A stretch of DNA of 64,000 nt from Pseudomonas sp. P5_109 (GTDB lineage Bacteria > Pseudomonadota > Gammaproteobacteria > Pseudomonadales > Pseudomonadaceae): assembly GCF_034009455.1 (NCBI RefSeq), contig NZ_CP125380.1, positions 5,841,501 to 5,905,500 of the forward strand. The letters are read 5' to 3'. The notes under the pieces were generated by a model, which saw only the letters and a list, made by a program, of their open reading frames with translations, had not been told where the DNA came from and did no database searches. The translations under genes and the position numbers were made by a program. Positions within the stretch are counted from its first letter, which is position 1. Each line of letters starts with the position of its first letter. Positions 34,696 to 42,416 of this stretch are shown here, in pieces.

Positions 34696-35790
34696 CTACG
34701 GCTTGTGCGCCCGAGCCAGGAATTCGTGGGATTGCATTTCCAGCAGACGACTCAAAGTACGCTGGAACTCGAAGTTCAGGCGGCCACCTGTGTACAGGTC
34801 TTTAAGCTCCACTTCGGCAGAAATGATCAGCTTCACGTTACGGTCGTAGAACTCGTCGACCATGTTGATGAAGCGTCGGGCGATGTCGTCGGTGGTGACG
34901 CTCATCTGCTCGACATCGCTGAGCAACACGGCGTGGAAGATCTTGCCCAGCTCGATGTAGTCGTTCTGGCTGCGTGGGCCGTCGCACAGTTCACGGAAGT
35001 TGAACCAGGCCACGTCATCGCAGGTGCGCAGGGCACGAATTTCACGGTTTTCGATCATCAGCACGTCATTTTCGACCGCCGCCGTGCATTCCGGCGTCAG
35101 CGCCCGGAAGCTCTTGCGCAGGCTTTCGTTGGCGGCTTCGTCGAGCGGATAGTGGAACAGCTCGGCCTGTTCAAGGTGACGCAGACGATAGTCGACGCCG
35201 CTGTCGACGTTGACGATCTCGGTATTCTGCTTGATCAGCGCAATGGCCGGCAGGAAGCGCGCGCGTTGCAGGCCGTCCTTGTACAGGCCGTCCGGCACGA
35301 TGTTCGAGGTCGCGACCAGGGTCACGCCGTTCTTGAACAGCTCCTCCATCAAGGTGCCAAGGATCATGGCGTCGGTGATGTCGGAAACGAAGAACTCATC
35401 GAAGCAGATCACCCGGGCTTCGGTGGCGAAGCGCTTGGCGATGATGGTCAGCGGGTTTTTCTCGCCACCCAAGGTCTTCATCTCTTCATGCACACGCTTC
35501 ATGAAGCGGTGGAAGTGAGTGCGGGACTTTTCCTTGAACGGCAGTGCTTCGAAGAAGGTGTCCACCAGGTAAGTCTTGCCGCGACCTACGCCCCCCCAGA
35601 AATACAGGCCCTTGACCGGGGTCAAATCCTTCTTGCCAAACAGCTTGCCCAGCAGGCCCGGTTTGTTTTGCTCGGCCGCGACCAGGTCGTCGTAGAGGCG
35701 CTGCAAATGACGCACAGCAGTTTCCTGCGCGGCATCATGGAAGAATTCCGGGCGTTTCAGATCAGCTTGATATCGTTCTAGGGGCGTCAT
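34696..35790 (-). CDS. zapE: cell division protein ZapE (AFG1-like ATPase)
   Basis: ZapE is an ATPase that associates with the Z-ring late in constriction and destabilises FtsZ bundles in E. coli. The product has 364 residues. Walker A is LYFWGGVGRGKTYLVDTFF (about 63-81), Walker B VICFDEFFVSDITDAMIL (about 132-149), and sensor/arginine regions follow in TLVATSNIVPDGLYKDGLQR. The N-terminal TPLERYQADL is typical. It is transcribed alone, opposite to the GlxA-type regulator. Confidence 0.95.
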   Translation of the reverse strand: MTPLERYQADLKRPEFFHDAAQETAVRHLQRLYDDLVAAEQNKPGLLGKLFGKKDLTPVKGLYFWGGVGRGKTYLVDTFFEALPFKEKSRTHFHRFMKRVHEEMKTLGGEKNPLTIIAKRFATEARVICFDEFFVSDITDAMILGTLMEELFKNGVTLVATSNIVPDGLYKDGLQRARFLPAIALIKQNTEIVNVDSGVDYRLRHLEQAELFHYPLDEAANESLRKSFRALTPECTAAVENDVLMIENREIRALRTCDDVAWFNFRELCDGPRSQNDYIELGKIFHAVLLSDVEQMSVTTDDIARRFINMVDEFYDRNVKLIISAEVELKDLYTGGRLNFEFQRTLSRLLEMQSHEFLARAHKP

Positions 35791-35810
35791 AATTCGTTAG
35801 CAAGGCAACA

Positions 35811-35844
35811 AAAACGGGCCGACACTGTAGCGACGGCCCGGAGG
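35811..35844 (-). terminator. terminator after trpS
   Basis: On the minus strand CCGGGCCGTC and GTCGGCCCG form a stem around a short loop, followed by TTTTTG. It lies about 35-70 bases beyond the trpS stop. Confidence 0.7.
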
Positions 35845-35880
35845 AATGGCAATCGGCCCTTGGTCGAGCCGGGCCGCTGT

Positions 35881-37236
35881 TTATTCCTGAACTGGCGTCA
35901 GGGCAATGCGTAAAGCTTCAATGGCAGCATCGCGCGCAGTGCTGTCGGCGAAGGCCGGGCTGTCGGCAACGCACTCGCCTTCGAGCCAGACGCTGAAACC
36001 CAGCTCTTCACTGCGCACATCCAGTGGCTGACCCGATTGCAGTTGCTTGGTCACCTGACCGGCGGTCTTGCCGTCGGCGAAGTTGCGCGACAGCAGCAGT
36101 TGTTCGCCATCGGCCGCCAGCAGACGGAAGCGGAAGCTGCCGTCGTCTTCGCGGAAGCTGACAAAACGTGCAGCTTTCGCGGCCTTCTTCTTGGTGCTCG
36201 TCGCCACTTGGGCCTGGGCAACAAAGGAGCGCAGACCCACCGCTTCACGCAGTTCATTGAGGAACGGTGTCGCTACCGCACGGGCCTTTTTCGCGCCGTG
36301 CTGCAGGATGTCTTCCAGGTCCGCCGGACGCTCGATCAGCTTGTAATAACGATCGCGGGATTCACCCAATTCGTTGTCGAGCAGCTGGAACAGGCGACTC
36401 TTCGCCTCGCCCCAACCCAGGCCCTGCAACAATTCGCTGCGGAACTCGTCGGCCTGCGCCGGAGTGGCGAAGGCCTGGAACAGGGTGAACAGGTGCGAGT
36501 TATCAGGATCCTTGGCTTCGCCCGGCGCGCGGGAGTCGGTGACGATCCGCGAAATCGCGTCCTTCATCTCTTTGGCGCTGCTGAACAACGGAATGGTGTT
36601 GTCGTAACTCTTCGACATCTTGCGGCCATCCAGGCCCGGCAACGTGGCGACGCTCTCTTCGATCAACGCCTCGGGCATGGTGAAGAACTCTTTGCCCTGG
36701 CCGAACAGGTGATTGAAGCGCTGGCCGATGTCCCGCGCCATTTCCACGTGTTGGATCTGGTCGCGACCGACCGGCACCTTGTGCGCATTGAACATCAGGA
36801 TGTCCGCGGCCATCAGCACCGGGTAGCTGTACAGGCCCATGGTGATGCCGGCATCCGGGTCTTCACCGGTTTCGACGTTCTTGTCCACCGAAGCCTTGTA
36901 GGCGTGAGCGCGATTGAGCAAGCCCTTGGCGGCAACGCAGGTCAGCAGCCAGGTCAGCTCAGGGATTTCCGGGATGTCGGACTGGCGGTAGAAAGTCACG
37001 CGGTCGACATCCAGGCCACCGGCCAGCCAGGTCGCGGCAATTTCCAGACGCGAGCGCTGGATGCGCAGCGGGTCATCGCACTTGATCAGGGCGTGGTAGT
37101 CGGCCAGGAAGTAGAACGAATCGGCATTGCTGTCACGGCTGGCGACGATCGCCGGGCGGATGGCGCCGGCGTAGTTGCCCAGGTGTGGCGTGCCGGTAGT
37201 GGTGATGCCGGTGAGGATACGGGTACGAGTCGTCAT
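35881..37236 (-). CDS. trpS: tryptophanyl-tRNA synthetase with C-terminal extension
   Basis: TrpS charges tRNA-Trp. The product has 451 residues. The class I motifs are TTGTPHLGNYAGAI (HIGH equivalent, about 13-26) and GRKMSKSYDN (KMSKS, about 206-215). The synthetase core ends near residue 335, the normal end of the E. coli enzyme (334). About 114 further residues follow: a Lys/Ala-rich linker (TKKKAAKAAR) and a small domain beginning FVSFREDDGSFRFRLLAADG that resembles DUF1508/YegP repeats. Long TrpS forms are usual in Pseudomonas. The ATG at 37234-37236 was preferred over one 8 codons upstream because the family N terminus begins there. Confidence 0.95.
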   Translation of the reverse strand: MTTRTRILTGITTTGTPHLGNYAGAIRPAIVASRDSNADSFYFLADYHALIKCDDPLRIQRSRLEIAATWLAGGLDVDRVTFYRQSDIPEIPELTWLLTCVAAKGLLNRAHAYKASVDKNVETGEDPDAGITMGLYSYPVLMAADILMFNAHKVPVGRDQIQHVEMARDIGQRFNHLFGQGKEFFTMPEALIEESVATLPGLDGRKMSKSYDNTIPLFSSAKEMKDAISRIVTDSRAPGEAKDPDNSHLFTLFQAFATPAQADEFRSELLQGLGWGEAKSRLFQLLDNELGESRDRYYKLIERPADLEDILQHGAKKARAVATPFLNELREAVGLRSFVAQAQVATSTKKKAAKAARFVSFREDDGSFRFRLLAADGEQLLLSRNFADGKTAGQVTKQLQSGQPLDVRSEELGFSVWLEGECVADSPAFADSTARDAAIEALRIALTPVQE

Positions 37237-37260
37237 GGGTAATCGCTTGTCAGACTGCAA

Positions 37261-37890
37261 TCAATTCGAGAGACGCGGCAGGATCAGATCCTTGAGATCG
37301 GTCAGCTTGCCATGAAAAAAGTGTCCGCATTCTGCCACTTTCAGCAGCTCATGGGGACGTTCGAGCGTGTCGGACCATTGGTAAACGACTTGCGGATCGA
37401 TCACTTCGTCGGTTTCCGGCTGAATCAGGGTCAGTTCACCGTGCTGCGGCAACTGATCCTGATCCCCCAGGCGCATGACCGCCGGCGCGACCATGAACAG
37501 GTGCTTGAGCTGCTCGCCCTGCGCTTCCAGGCGCCCGCCGAGACTTGCCGCAACAAACCCGCCAAAAGAGAAACCGAACAGCGTCAATGGCAATTCTGGA
37601 TGTTTGGCACGCAACCACTCGGCCACGGCCTGGGCATCATCGACTTCACCCGTGCCCATGTCGTGGGAGCCTTCGCTGGCCCCGACACCACGGTAGTTGA
37701 AACGCAAAGTAATCAAACCGGCATCACGCGCAGTACGCTGCAGGGTCGAGACCACTTTGTTGAGCATGGTGCCGCCCTGCACCGGGTTTGGATGGCAGAT
37801 GAGCGCCAGGCCGCGAGGCTGCTCGTTGTCCAGGTACAGTGCTTCCAGTTGACCCACCGGGCCATCAATCACTACAGGGGTTTCACGCAT
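37261..37890 (-). CDS. alpha/beta hydrolase of the COG2945 type
   Basis: The product has 209 residues. The oxyanion region is ALICHPNPVQGGTMLNKVV (about 29-47). The nucleophile elbow is GFSFGGFVAA (Ser about 109), the acid lies in the PETDEVIDP segment, and the catalytic His is in ECGHFFHGKL near the C terminus. The substrate is unknown; relatives are described only as small serine hydrolases. Its stop lies 24 bases before the trpS start, so it and trpS are probably one transcript. The start at 37888-37890 (MRETPVVIDG) was chosen since upstream sequence has no family text. Confidence 0.85.
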   Translation of the reverse strand: MRETPVVIDGPVGQLEALYLDNEQPRGLALICHPNPVQGGTMLNKVVSTLQRTARDAGLITLRFNYRGVGASEGSHDMGTGEVDDAQAVAEWLRAKHPELPLTLFGFSFGGFVAASLGGRLEAQGEQLKHLFMVAPAVMRLGDQDQLPQHGELTLIQPETDEVIDPQVVYQWSDTLERPHELLKVAECGHFFHGKLTDLKDLILPRLSN

Positions 37891-38034
37891 AAGCAAGGAA
37901 GGAACTCCGTGACCTCGAATCGGGTCGACTCGTCTAGCAAATTGTCTGTGGCTGTCTATTGCGAGTGAATCGCGGTATACAGCGCAGGTTCGAGCCGTTA
38001 ACGTAAAGCAAAGCCGTTTATAGAGGAAGGACTC

Positions 38035-38469
38035 GTGGAACACTCGCTCTTAGTTTGGTTGTTACCGACTCTTGCCCTGGTTGTGGGTGTCGCCATTGGG
38101 TTTCTGATCGCTCGCCTTGCGCCGAATGCCGCGCCTAGCAGCACTCAACGTCAGCTGGACGATATTCAGGAACGTTTCGACAGTTATCAGAACGAGGTGG
38201 TAACCCACTTCAACAGCACCGCGACACTGGTCAAGAAACTGACTGCGAGCTATCAGGAAGTGCAAGATCATCTCGCCGAGGGTGCCAACCGCCTGGCCCT
38301 GGACGAACAGACTCGCCAACGCCTGCTGGCCTCCCTGCACGCCGACGCGGCGCAGGCTCCACGGGAACGCCTGACGCCACCGCGCAATCAGGAGCCGCCT
38401 CGCGACTACGCCCCTAAAACCCCGAACTCGCCGGGCATGCTCGATGAGCATTACGGCCTGAAGAAATAA
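38035..38469 (+). CDS. zapG: cell division/envelope protein ZapG (DUF1043, YhcB)
   Basis: The product has 144 residues. The start codon is GTG at 38035 with AGAGGAAGG 4-6 bases upstream. A single N-terminal membrane helix (about 5-25, LLVWLLPTLALVVGVAIGFL) is followed by a coiled-coil (about 40-100, QLDDIQERFDSYQNEVVTHF) and a Pro-rich tail. YhcB/ZapG is an inner-membrane protein linked to division and envelope growth. It stands divergent from the hydrolase and is followed by a strong terminator. Confidence 0.9.
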   Translation: MEHSLLVWLLPTLALVVGVAIGFLIARLAPNAAPSSTQRQLDDIQERFDSYQNEVVTHFNSTATLVKKLTASYQEVQDHLAEGANRLALDEQTRQRLLASLHADAAQAPRERLTPPRNQEPPRDYAPKTPNSPGMLDEHYGLKK

Positions 38470-38487
38470 TCAGGTTTCGCGCGATGT

Positions 38488-38530
38488 AAAAAGCCCCCGG
38501 ACATTCATTTGTCCGGGGGCTTTTTTATTT
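38488..38530 (+). terminator. terminator after zapG
   Basis: AAGCCCCCGGAC, an ATTCATTT loop and GTCCGGGGGCTT form a 12-bp perfect stem followed by T6. The preceding A-run allows weak action in the other direction. Confidence 0.9.
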
Positions 38531-38550
38531 CTGATCGGACATCTCGGTTG

Positions 38551-38646
38551 AATGTCCCGGCCTCTTCGCGGGCAAGCCCGCTCCCACAGTGATTGATGTC
38601 GCCCACAAAACCTGTGTTCAGGAGCGGGCTTGCCCGCGATGGGACA
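38551..38646. repeat. REP-type inverted repeat pair at the ectoine cluster's left border
   Basis: The left arm (38563-38588, TTCGCGGGCAAGCCCGCTCC) and right arm (38621-38640, GGAGCGGGCTTGCCCGCG) are a close variant of the GGAGCGGGCTTGCTCGCG family with CCCGC in place of CTCGC. They are bounded by a short inverted TGTCCC/GGGACA. It lies just after the doeD stop. Confidence 0.8.
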
Positions 38647-38654
38647 TCAGATGA

Positions 38655-40040
38655 TCAGCCCAAGACTTCGCCGGCCACCTGATCGATCGCATCCTTGGTG
38701 ATACCAACGATGAGATCCGCTTCAGCCTCGGTCAGGACCAGCGGCGGTGCAAAACCAAGGATGTCGCCATGGGGCATCGCCCGGGCGATCATGCCGCGCT
38801 CCAGGCACGCCGCCGAGACTTTAGGGCCGACCTTCAGGGCGGTATCGAATGGCGTGCGCTGTTCACGATCAGCCATGAACTCGACCGCCGCGAGCATGCC
38901 GTCACCGCGCACTTCGCCCACCAGCGGATGGCCTTCAAGGGTTTCGCGCATGCGCCGATTGAGATAGGCACCGACCTTGTCGGCGTTGGCCGTGAGGTTT
39001 TCCCGCTCCAGGATGTCGAGGTTGGCCAAGGCCGCCGCCGCGCAGATCGGGTGCCCGGAATAGGTCCAGCCATGGCCCATGGCGCCCTGGGACTCGGAAG
39101 CCTTTTCGATCACGTCCCAGACCTTTTCACCGACGATCACCGCCGACAAAGGCGCATAAGCGCTGGTCAGGCCTTTGGCCGTGGTGATCAGGTCCGGGCG
39201 CATGCCATAACGCTGGCTGCCCATCTTCGAGCCCAGGCGACCGAAGGCGCAGACCACTTCATCAGCGATCAGCAGCACATCGTACTTGTTCAGCACCGCC
39301 TGGATCGCGGCCCAGTAGCCGGCCGGCGGAACGATGATTCCGCCGGTGCCCATCAATGGCTCTCCGATGAAGGCGGCAACGGTGTCCGGGCCTTCGGCGA
39401 GGATCATTTTTTCCAGTTCGTCGGCGCAGTAGCGCACGAACGCTGCTTCATCCATGCCGGTCGGCGCCTTGCGATACCAGTGCGGGCATACGGTGTGTTT
39501 GATGCCTTCGGCCGGCAGGTCGAAATGCTGATGGAAGCTCGGCAGGCCGGTCAGGCTGCCAGTCATGATGCCCGAGCCGTGATAACCGCGATCGCGCGAG
39601 ATGATTTTCTTCTTCTGCGGGCGCCCCAGCACGTTGTTGTAGTAGCGCACCAGTTTGATCTGGGTTTCGTTGGCGTCGGAACCGGAGAGGCCGTAGTAGA
39701 CCTTCTTCATACCTTCTGGCGCCCAGTCGATGATGCGGCTCGACAGCTCGATGATTGCCTCGGTCGAGTGCCCCATGTAGGTGTGGTAATAGGCCAGTTC
39801 CTTGGCTTGCCTGTAGATCGCGTCGGCCACTTCGGTTCGGCCATAGCCGATGTTCACGCAGTACAGGCCGGCGAAGGCATCGATCAGTTCGCGGCCTTCG
39901 TGATCGCGGATACGGATCCCCGAGGCGCCCGTGATGATGCGGCCCTTGAGTGCGCCGCTGGCGTGGTCATGGGCGTGAGTCGAAGGGTGCATGAAGTGCG
40001 CACGGTCTTGTTCGAATAGCGAGTCGAGTTCTTGGTTCAT
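38655..40040 (-). CDS. doeD: diaminobutyrate aminotransferase of ectoine catabolism
   Basis: This is a class III PLP aminotransferase of 461 residues. Its role is inferred from the cluster: L-2,4-diaminobutyrate to L-aspartate semialdehyde. Seen are YGLSGSDANETQIKLVRY (about 122-139), the PLP-ring Asp in LLIADEVVCAFGRLG and the Schiff-base Lys in DLITTAKGLTSAYAPLS (about 290). Close relatives are also annotated omega-amino-acid or putrescine--pyruvate transaminases, so sequence alone does not fix the substrate. The ATG at 40038-40040 was chosen since GGAGATTG lies just upstream. The doeC stop lies 22 bases upstream of it. Confidence 0.82.
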   Translation of the reverse strand: MNQELDSLFEQDRAHFMHPSTHAHDHASGALKGRIITGASGIRIRDHEGRELIDAFAGLYCVNIGYGRTEVADAIYRQAKELAYYHTYMGHSTEAIIELSSRIIDWAPEGMKKVYYGLSGSDANETQIKLVRYYNNVLGRPQKKKIISRDRGYHGSGIMTGSLTGLPSFHQHFDLPAEGIKHTVCPHWYRKAPTGMDEAAFVRYCADELEKMILAEGPDTVAAFIGEPLMGTGGIIVPPAGYWAAIQAVLNKYDVLLIADEVVCAFGRLGSKMGSQRYGMRPDLITTAKGLTSAYAPLSAVIVGEKVWDVIEKASESQGAMGHGWTYSGHPICAAAALANLDILERENLTANADKVGAYLNRRMRETLEGHPLVGEVRGDGMLAAVEFMADREQRTPFDTALKVGPKVSAACLERGMIARAMPHGDILGFAPPLVLTEAEADLIVGITKDAIDQVAGEVLG

Positions 40041-40052
40041 GGCAATCTCCTG

Positions 40053-40076
40053 AGAACTGGCCTTAGAACTGGCCTT
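40053..40076. repeat. 12-bp perfect tandem duplication at the doeC stop
   Basis: AGAACTGGCCTT occurs twice head to tail (40053-40064 and 40065-40076). The doeC stop codon (40063-40065) lies at the junction, and the ribosome site of doeD follows. Confidence 0.85.
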
Positions 40077-41535
40077 GATGATGCAGACAAAAGTATTTGG
40101 TTTCGACAAAGGCTTCGAAGCCTTCGGTGCCGCCTTCACGGCCCAGCCCCGAGGCTTTCATGCCACCGAACGGGATCGGATGACCGGTGAACTTGACGCC
40201 ATTGACGGCGACCATGGCGTGGTCGAGCCGGCGGATCAGCGGGTAAATCAGGTCCAGGCGATTGGAGCAAATGTAGGCGGCCAGACCATATTCGGTGTCG
40301 TTGGCCATCTCGACGGCCTGATCGAGGGTGTCGAACGGCATCACCCCGGCAATCGGCGCGAAATTTTCCTCGCGGTAGATGCGCATCTGCGGCGTGACGT
40401 CGGCCAGCACCGTTGGCTGGTAAAACAAGCCGCCAAGGGCATGAGCCTCCCCACCCACCAGTCGTTGCGCGCCGTGTTGCAGGGCATCGGCGACACGTTC
40501 GGTGGTGACATCGAAGGCCGCCTGGTGCATCAACGGTCCGACATCGACCTGTTGCTCGCGGTCGCCGATCATGGCCGGACCGACCTTCAACTCACGCACG
40601 GCAACGGCAAATCGCTTGAGAAACTGCGGATAAACCGATCGTTCGACCATGATGCGGTTTGCCGCACAGCAATCCTGGCCGGAGGTCTGGAACTTTGCCG
40701 CCACCGCGACTTTCACCGCCAGCTCAAGGTCGGCATCGGCACAGACAATGAACGGCGCATTGCCGCCCAATTCCAGCGCAACCTTTTTCACGTCCTGAGC
40801 TGCGGCTTGCAGCACCAACTTACCGACGCGGGTCGAGCCGGTGAAACTGACCGAGCGCACGCGCAGGTCCTGCACCAGGGTTTGCATGGTCATCTGCGGC
40901 TCGCCCAGCACCACGTTGAACACGCCGGCCGGAAAACCCGCTTCCTCGGCGAGTTGCGCCAGGGCGAACGCCGAGTACGGCGTCTCATGCGCCGGCTTGA
41001 TCACCACGGTGCACCCGGCGGCCAGGGCTGCGGCGGCTTTGCGGGTGATCATTGCCGAGGGGAAATTCCACGGGGTCAGCAATGCACAAACACCGACGGG
41101 TTCCTTGACCGTGCCCAGGTGCGCACCGGGAATGTGGCTGGGAATGTTTTGCCCATACAAGCGTCGGGCCTCCTCGGCAAACCACGGAATGAAACTGGCG
41201 GCGTAGGCGATTTCGCCACGGGACTCGGCCAGGGACTTGCCCTGCTCCAGGCTGAGAATCCGCGCCAGATCTTCCTGATGCTCAAGAATCAATGCCGCCC
41301 AGCGCCGCAGAATCACGCCGCGAGCCTCCAGGCTTTGCTCGCGCCAGCCGGCGAACGCGCGGTGCGCGGCATCGACGGCGGCGACGATCTGCGGTTGATC
41401 GAGCATCGGGACATGGCCGATCAGTTTTTGATCAGCCGGGTTATGCACGGCGATGCTGTGGCCGCTATCGCTATGGACCCAATGACCATCGACGTAGCAA
41501 AGGGCCTTGAACAGCAGGGGATGTTTGTAAGTCAT
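40063..41535 (-). CDS. doeC: aspartate-semialdehyde (succinate-semialdehyde-like) dehydrogenase DoeC
   Basis: This is an NAD(P)-dependent aldehyde dehydrogenase of 490 residues. In the ectoine pathway DoeC oxidises aspartate semialdehyde to aspartate. Seen are the cofactor site PWNFPSAMITRKAAAALAAG (about 152-171), the glycine motif FTGSTRVGK, the general base Glu in KVALELGGNAPF (about 254) and the catalytic Cys in QTSGQDCCAANR (about 288). Its closest named relatives are GabD-type succinate-semialdehyde dehydrogenases, so the assignment depends on its neighbours. The start at 41533-41535 (MTYKHPLLF) has GGAGTGAA upstream. Confidence 0.85.
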   Translation of the reverse strand: MTYKHPLLFKALCYVDGHWVHSDSGHSIAVHNPADQKLIGHVPMLDQPQIVAAVDAAHRAFAGWREQSLEARGVILRRWAALILEHQEDLARILSLEQGKSLAESRGEIAYAASFIPWFAEEARRLYGQNIPSHIPGAHLGTVKEPVGVCALLTPWNFPSAMITRKAAAALAAGCTVVIKPAHETPYSAFALAQLAEEAGFPAGVFNVVLGEPQMTMQTLVQDLRVRSVSFTGSTRVGKLVLQAAAQDVKKVALELGGNAPFIVCADADLELAVKVAVAAKFQTSGQDCCAANRIMVERSVYPQFLKRFAVAVRELKVGPAMIGDREQQVDVGPLMHQAAFDVTTERVADALQHGAQRLVGGEAHALGGLFYQPTVLADVTPQMRIYREENFAPIAGVMPFDTLDQAVEMANDTEYGLAAYICSNRLDLIYPLIRRLDHAMVAVNGVKFTGHPIPFGGMKASGLGREGGTEGFEAFVETKYFCLHHQGQF

Positions 41536-41698
41536 GGTGTTCACTCCAATCCGTGTGCGTGGAACCATGCTAGGGCAGCCGGGCCTTCGGAATTTGGCGT
41601 TCGGAGGGTGTGCTGCAGGTGGTTTTTTCTGATTGGGCGGGGGTGAACAGCGGATTTTTGCGGTATGAATTCGGCTCTCGAATCGACACAAATCCATT

Positions 41699-41785
41699 GT
41701 GGGAGCGGGCTTGCTCGCGAAAGCGGTGTGTCAGGTACGTATGGTTAACTGAAGTCCCCTCTTCGCGAGCAAGCCCGCTCCCACA
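41699..41785. repeat. REP composite A between doeC and doeX
   Basis: The left arm GTGGGAGCGGGCTTGCTCGC (from 41699), a spacer with GCGGTGTGTCAG, and the inverted right arm (41759-41785) make the element. It has the same arrangement as those at 42318-42408 and 51585-51690. Confidence 0.9.
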
Positions 41786-41805
41786 TTTTTTGATTTGTGG
41801 TGATT

Positions 41806-42285
41806 TCAGGAATCTTGGGATAGCTCAGCCGGCAAGGCGCCACCGGTCTTGATGGTTTTGGTGACGATGTAGGTGAAATAGCGTTCGATGCCCAGGTCGT
41901 CGAGCAACAGTTGGTCGATGAAGCGCTGGTAATAATCGATGTCCGGAGCCTGGATCATCGCCATGTAGTCGACGCCGCCACCGGTGGCATAGCAGAAGGC
42001 GACTTCGGGGGCTTCACTCATGCGCTGTTCGAAGCGTCGCATGTCCTGCGCGGTGTGCCGGGCCAGGGTGATTTCCACCAGAACTTGCTGACTTTTGAAC
42101 ACCGCGTTCCAGTCGATCTGCGCGCGATAGCCCTTGATCAATCCGAGGGCTTCGAGCTTGCGTACACGCTCCCAGGCCGGGGTCACCGAAAGATTGATCG
42201 CCTCGGCCAGGCTCGACTTGGTGATACGCCCGTCGTCAGCGAGGATTCGCAGGATTTTCAGGTCATAGCGATCGAGTTTGTGCAT
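41806..42285 (-). CDS. doeX: AsnC/Lrp-family regulator DoeX
   Basis: The product has 159 residues. An N-terminal helix-turn-helix (about 5-60: YDLKILRILADDGRITKSSL, LSVTPAWERVRKLEALGLIKG) precedes a C-terminal RAM ligand-binding domain (about 70-150). Regulators of this type recur in doe clusters and are thought to sense pathway amino acids such as diaminobutyrate and to tune the doe genes. It is flanked on both sides by near-identical REP composites, so it may be its own transcription unit. Confidence 0.85.
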   Translation of the reverse strand: MHKLDRYDLKILRILADDGRITKSSLAEAINLSVTPAWERVRKLEALGLIKGYRAQIDWNAVFKSQQVLVEITLARHTAQDMRRFEQRMSEAPEVAFCYATGGGVDYMAMIQAPDIDYYQRFIDQLLLDDLGIERYFTYIVTKTIKTGGALPAELSQDS

Positions 42286-42317
42286 GGGCCGGGAATCTCC
42301 TGAATGTAGGGGAACCC

Positions 42318-42408
42318 TGTGGGAGCGGGCTTGCTCGCGAAGGCGGTGTGTCAGACACCATCAATGTTGACTGACACGCCCTCTTCGCGAGCAAGCCCGC
42401 TCCCACAG
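42318..42408. repeat. REP composite B between doeX and doeB
   Basis: The left arm starts at 42318, the spacer has AGGCGGTGTGTCAG, and the inverted right arm is 42381-42408. It is near-identical in arms and order to 41699-41785. Confidence 0.9.
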
Positions 42409-42416
42409 GATAGGGT

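Noticed and set aside
37237..37260. A T-box or tryptophan leader before trpS
   Set aside because: Only 24 bases separate trpS from the hydrolase gene. There is no leader peptide or T-box structure.
40063..41535. doeC as gabD (4-aminobutyrate pathway)
   Set aside because: The sequence is GabD-like, but no gabT or gabP is next to it, while doeD, doeX and the doe/eut operon are. The ectoine role is favoured, though not proved.
41699..42408. A possible CRISPR-like array from repeated sequence
   Set aside because: The repeats are inverted REP pairs with no regular unique spacers and no cas genes are present.
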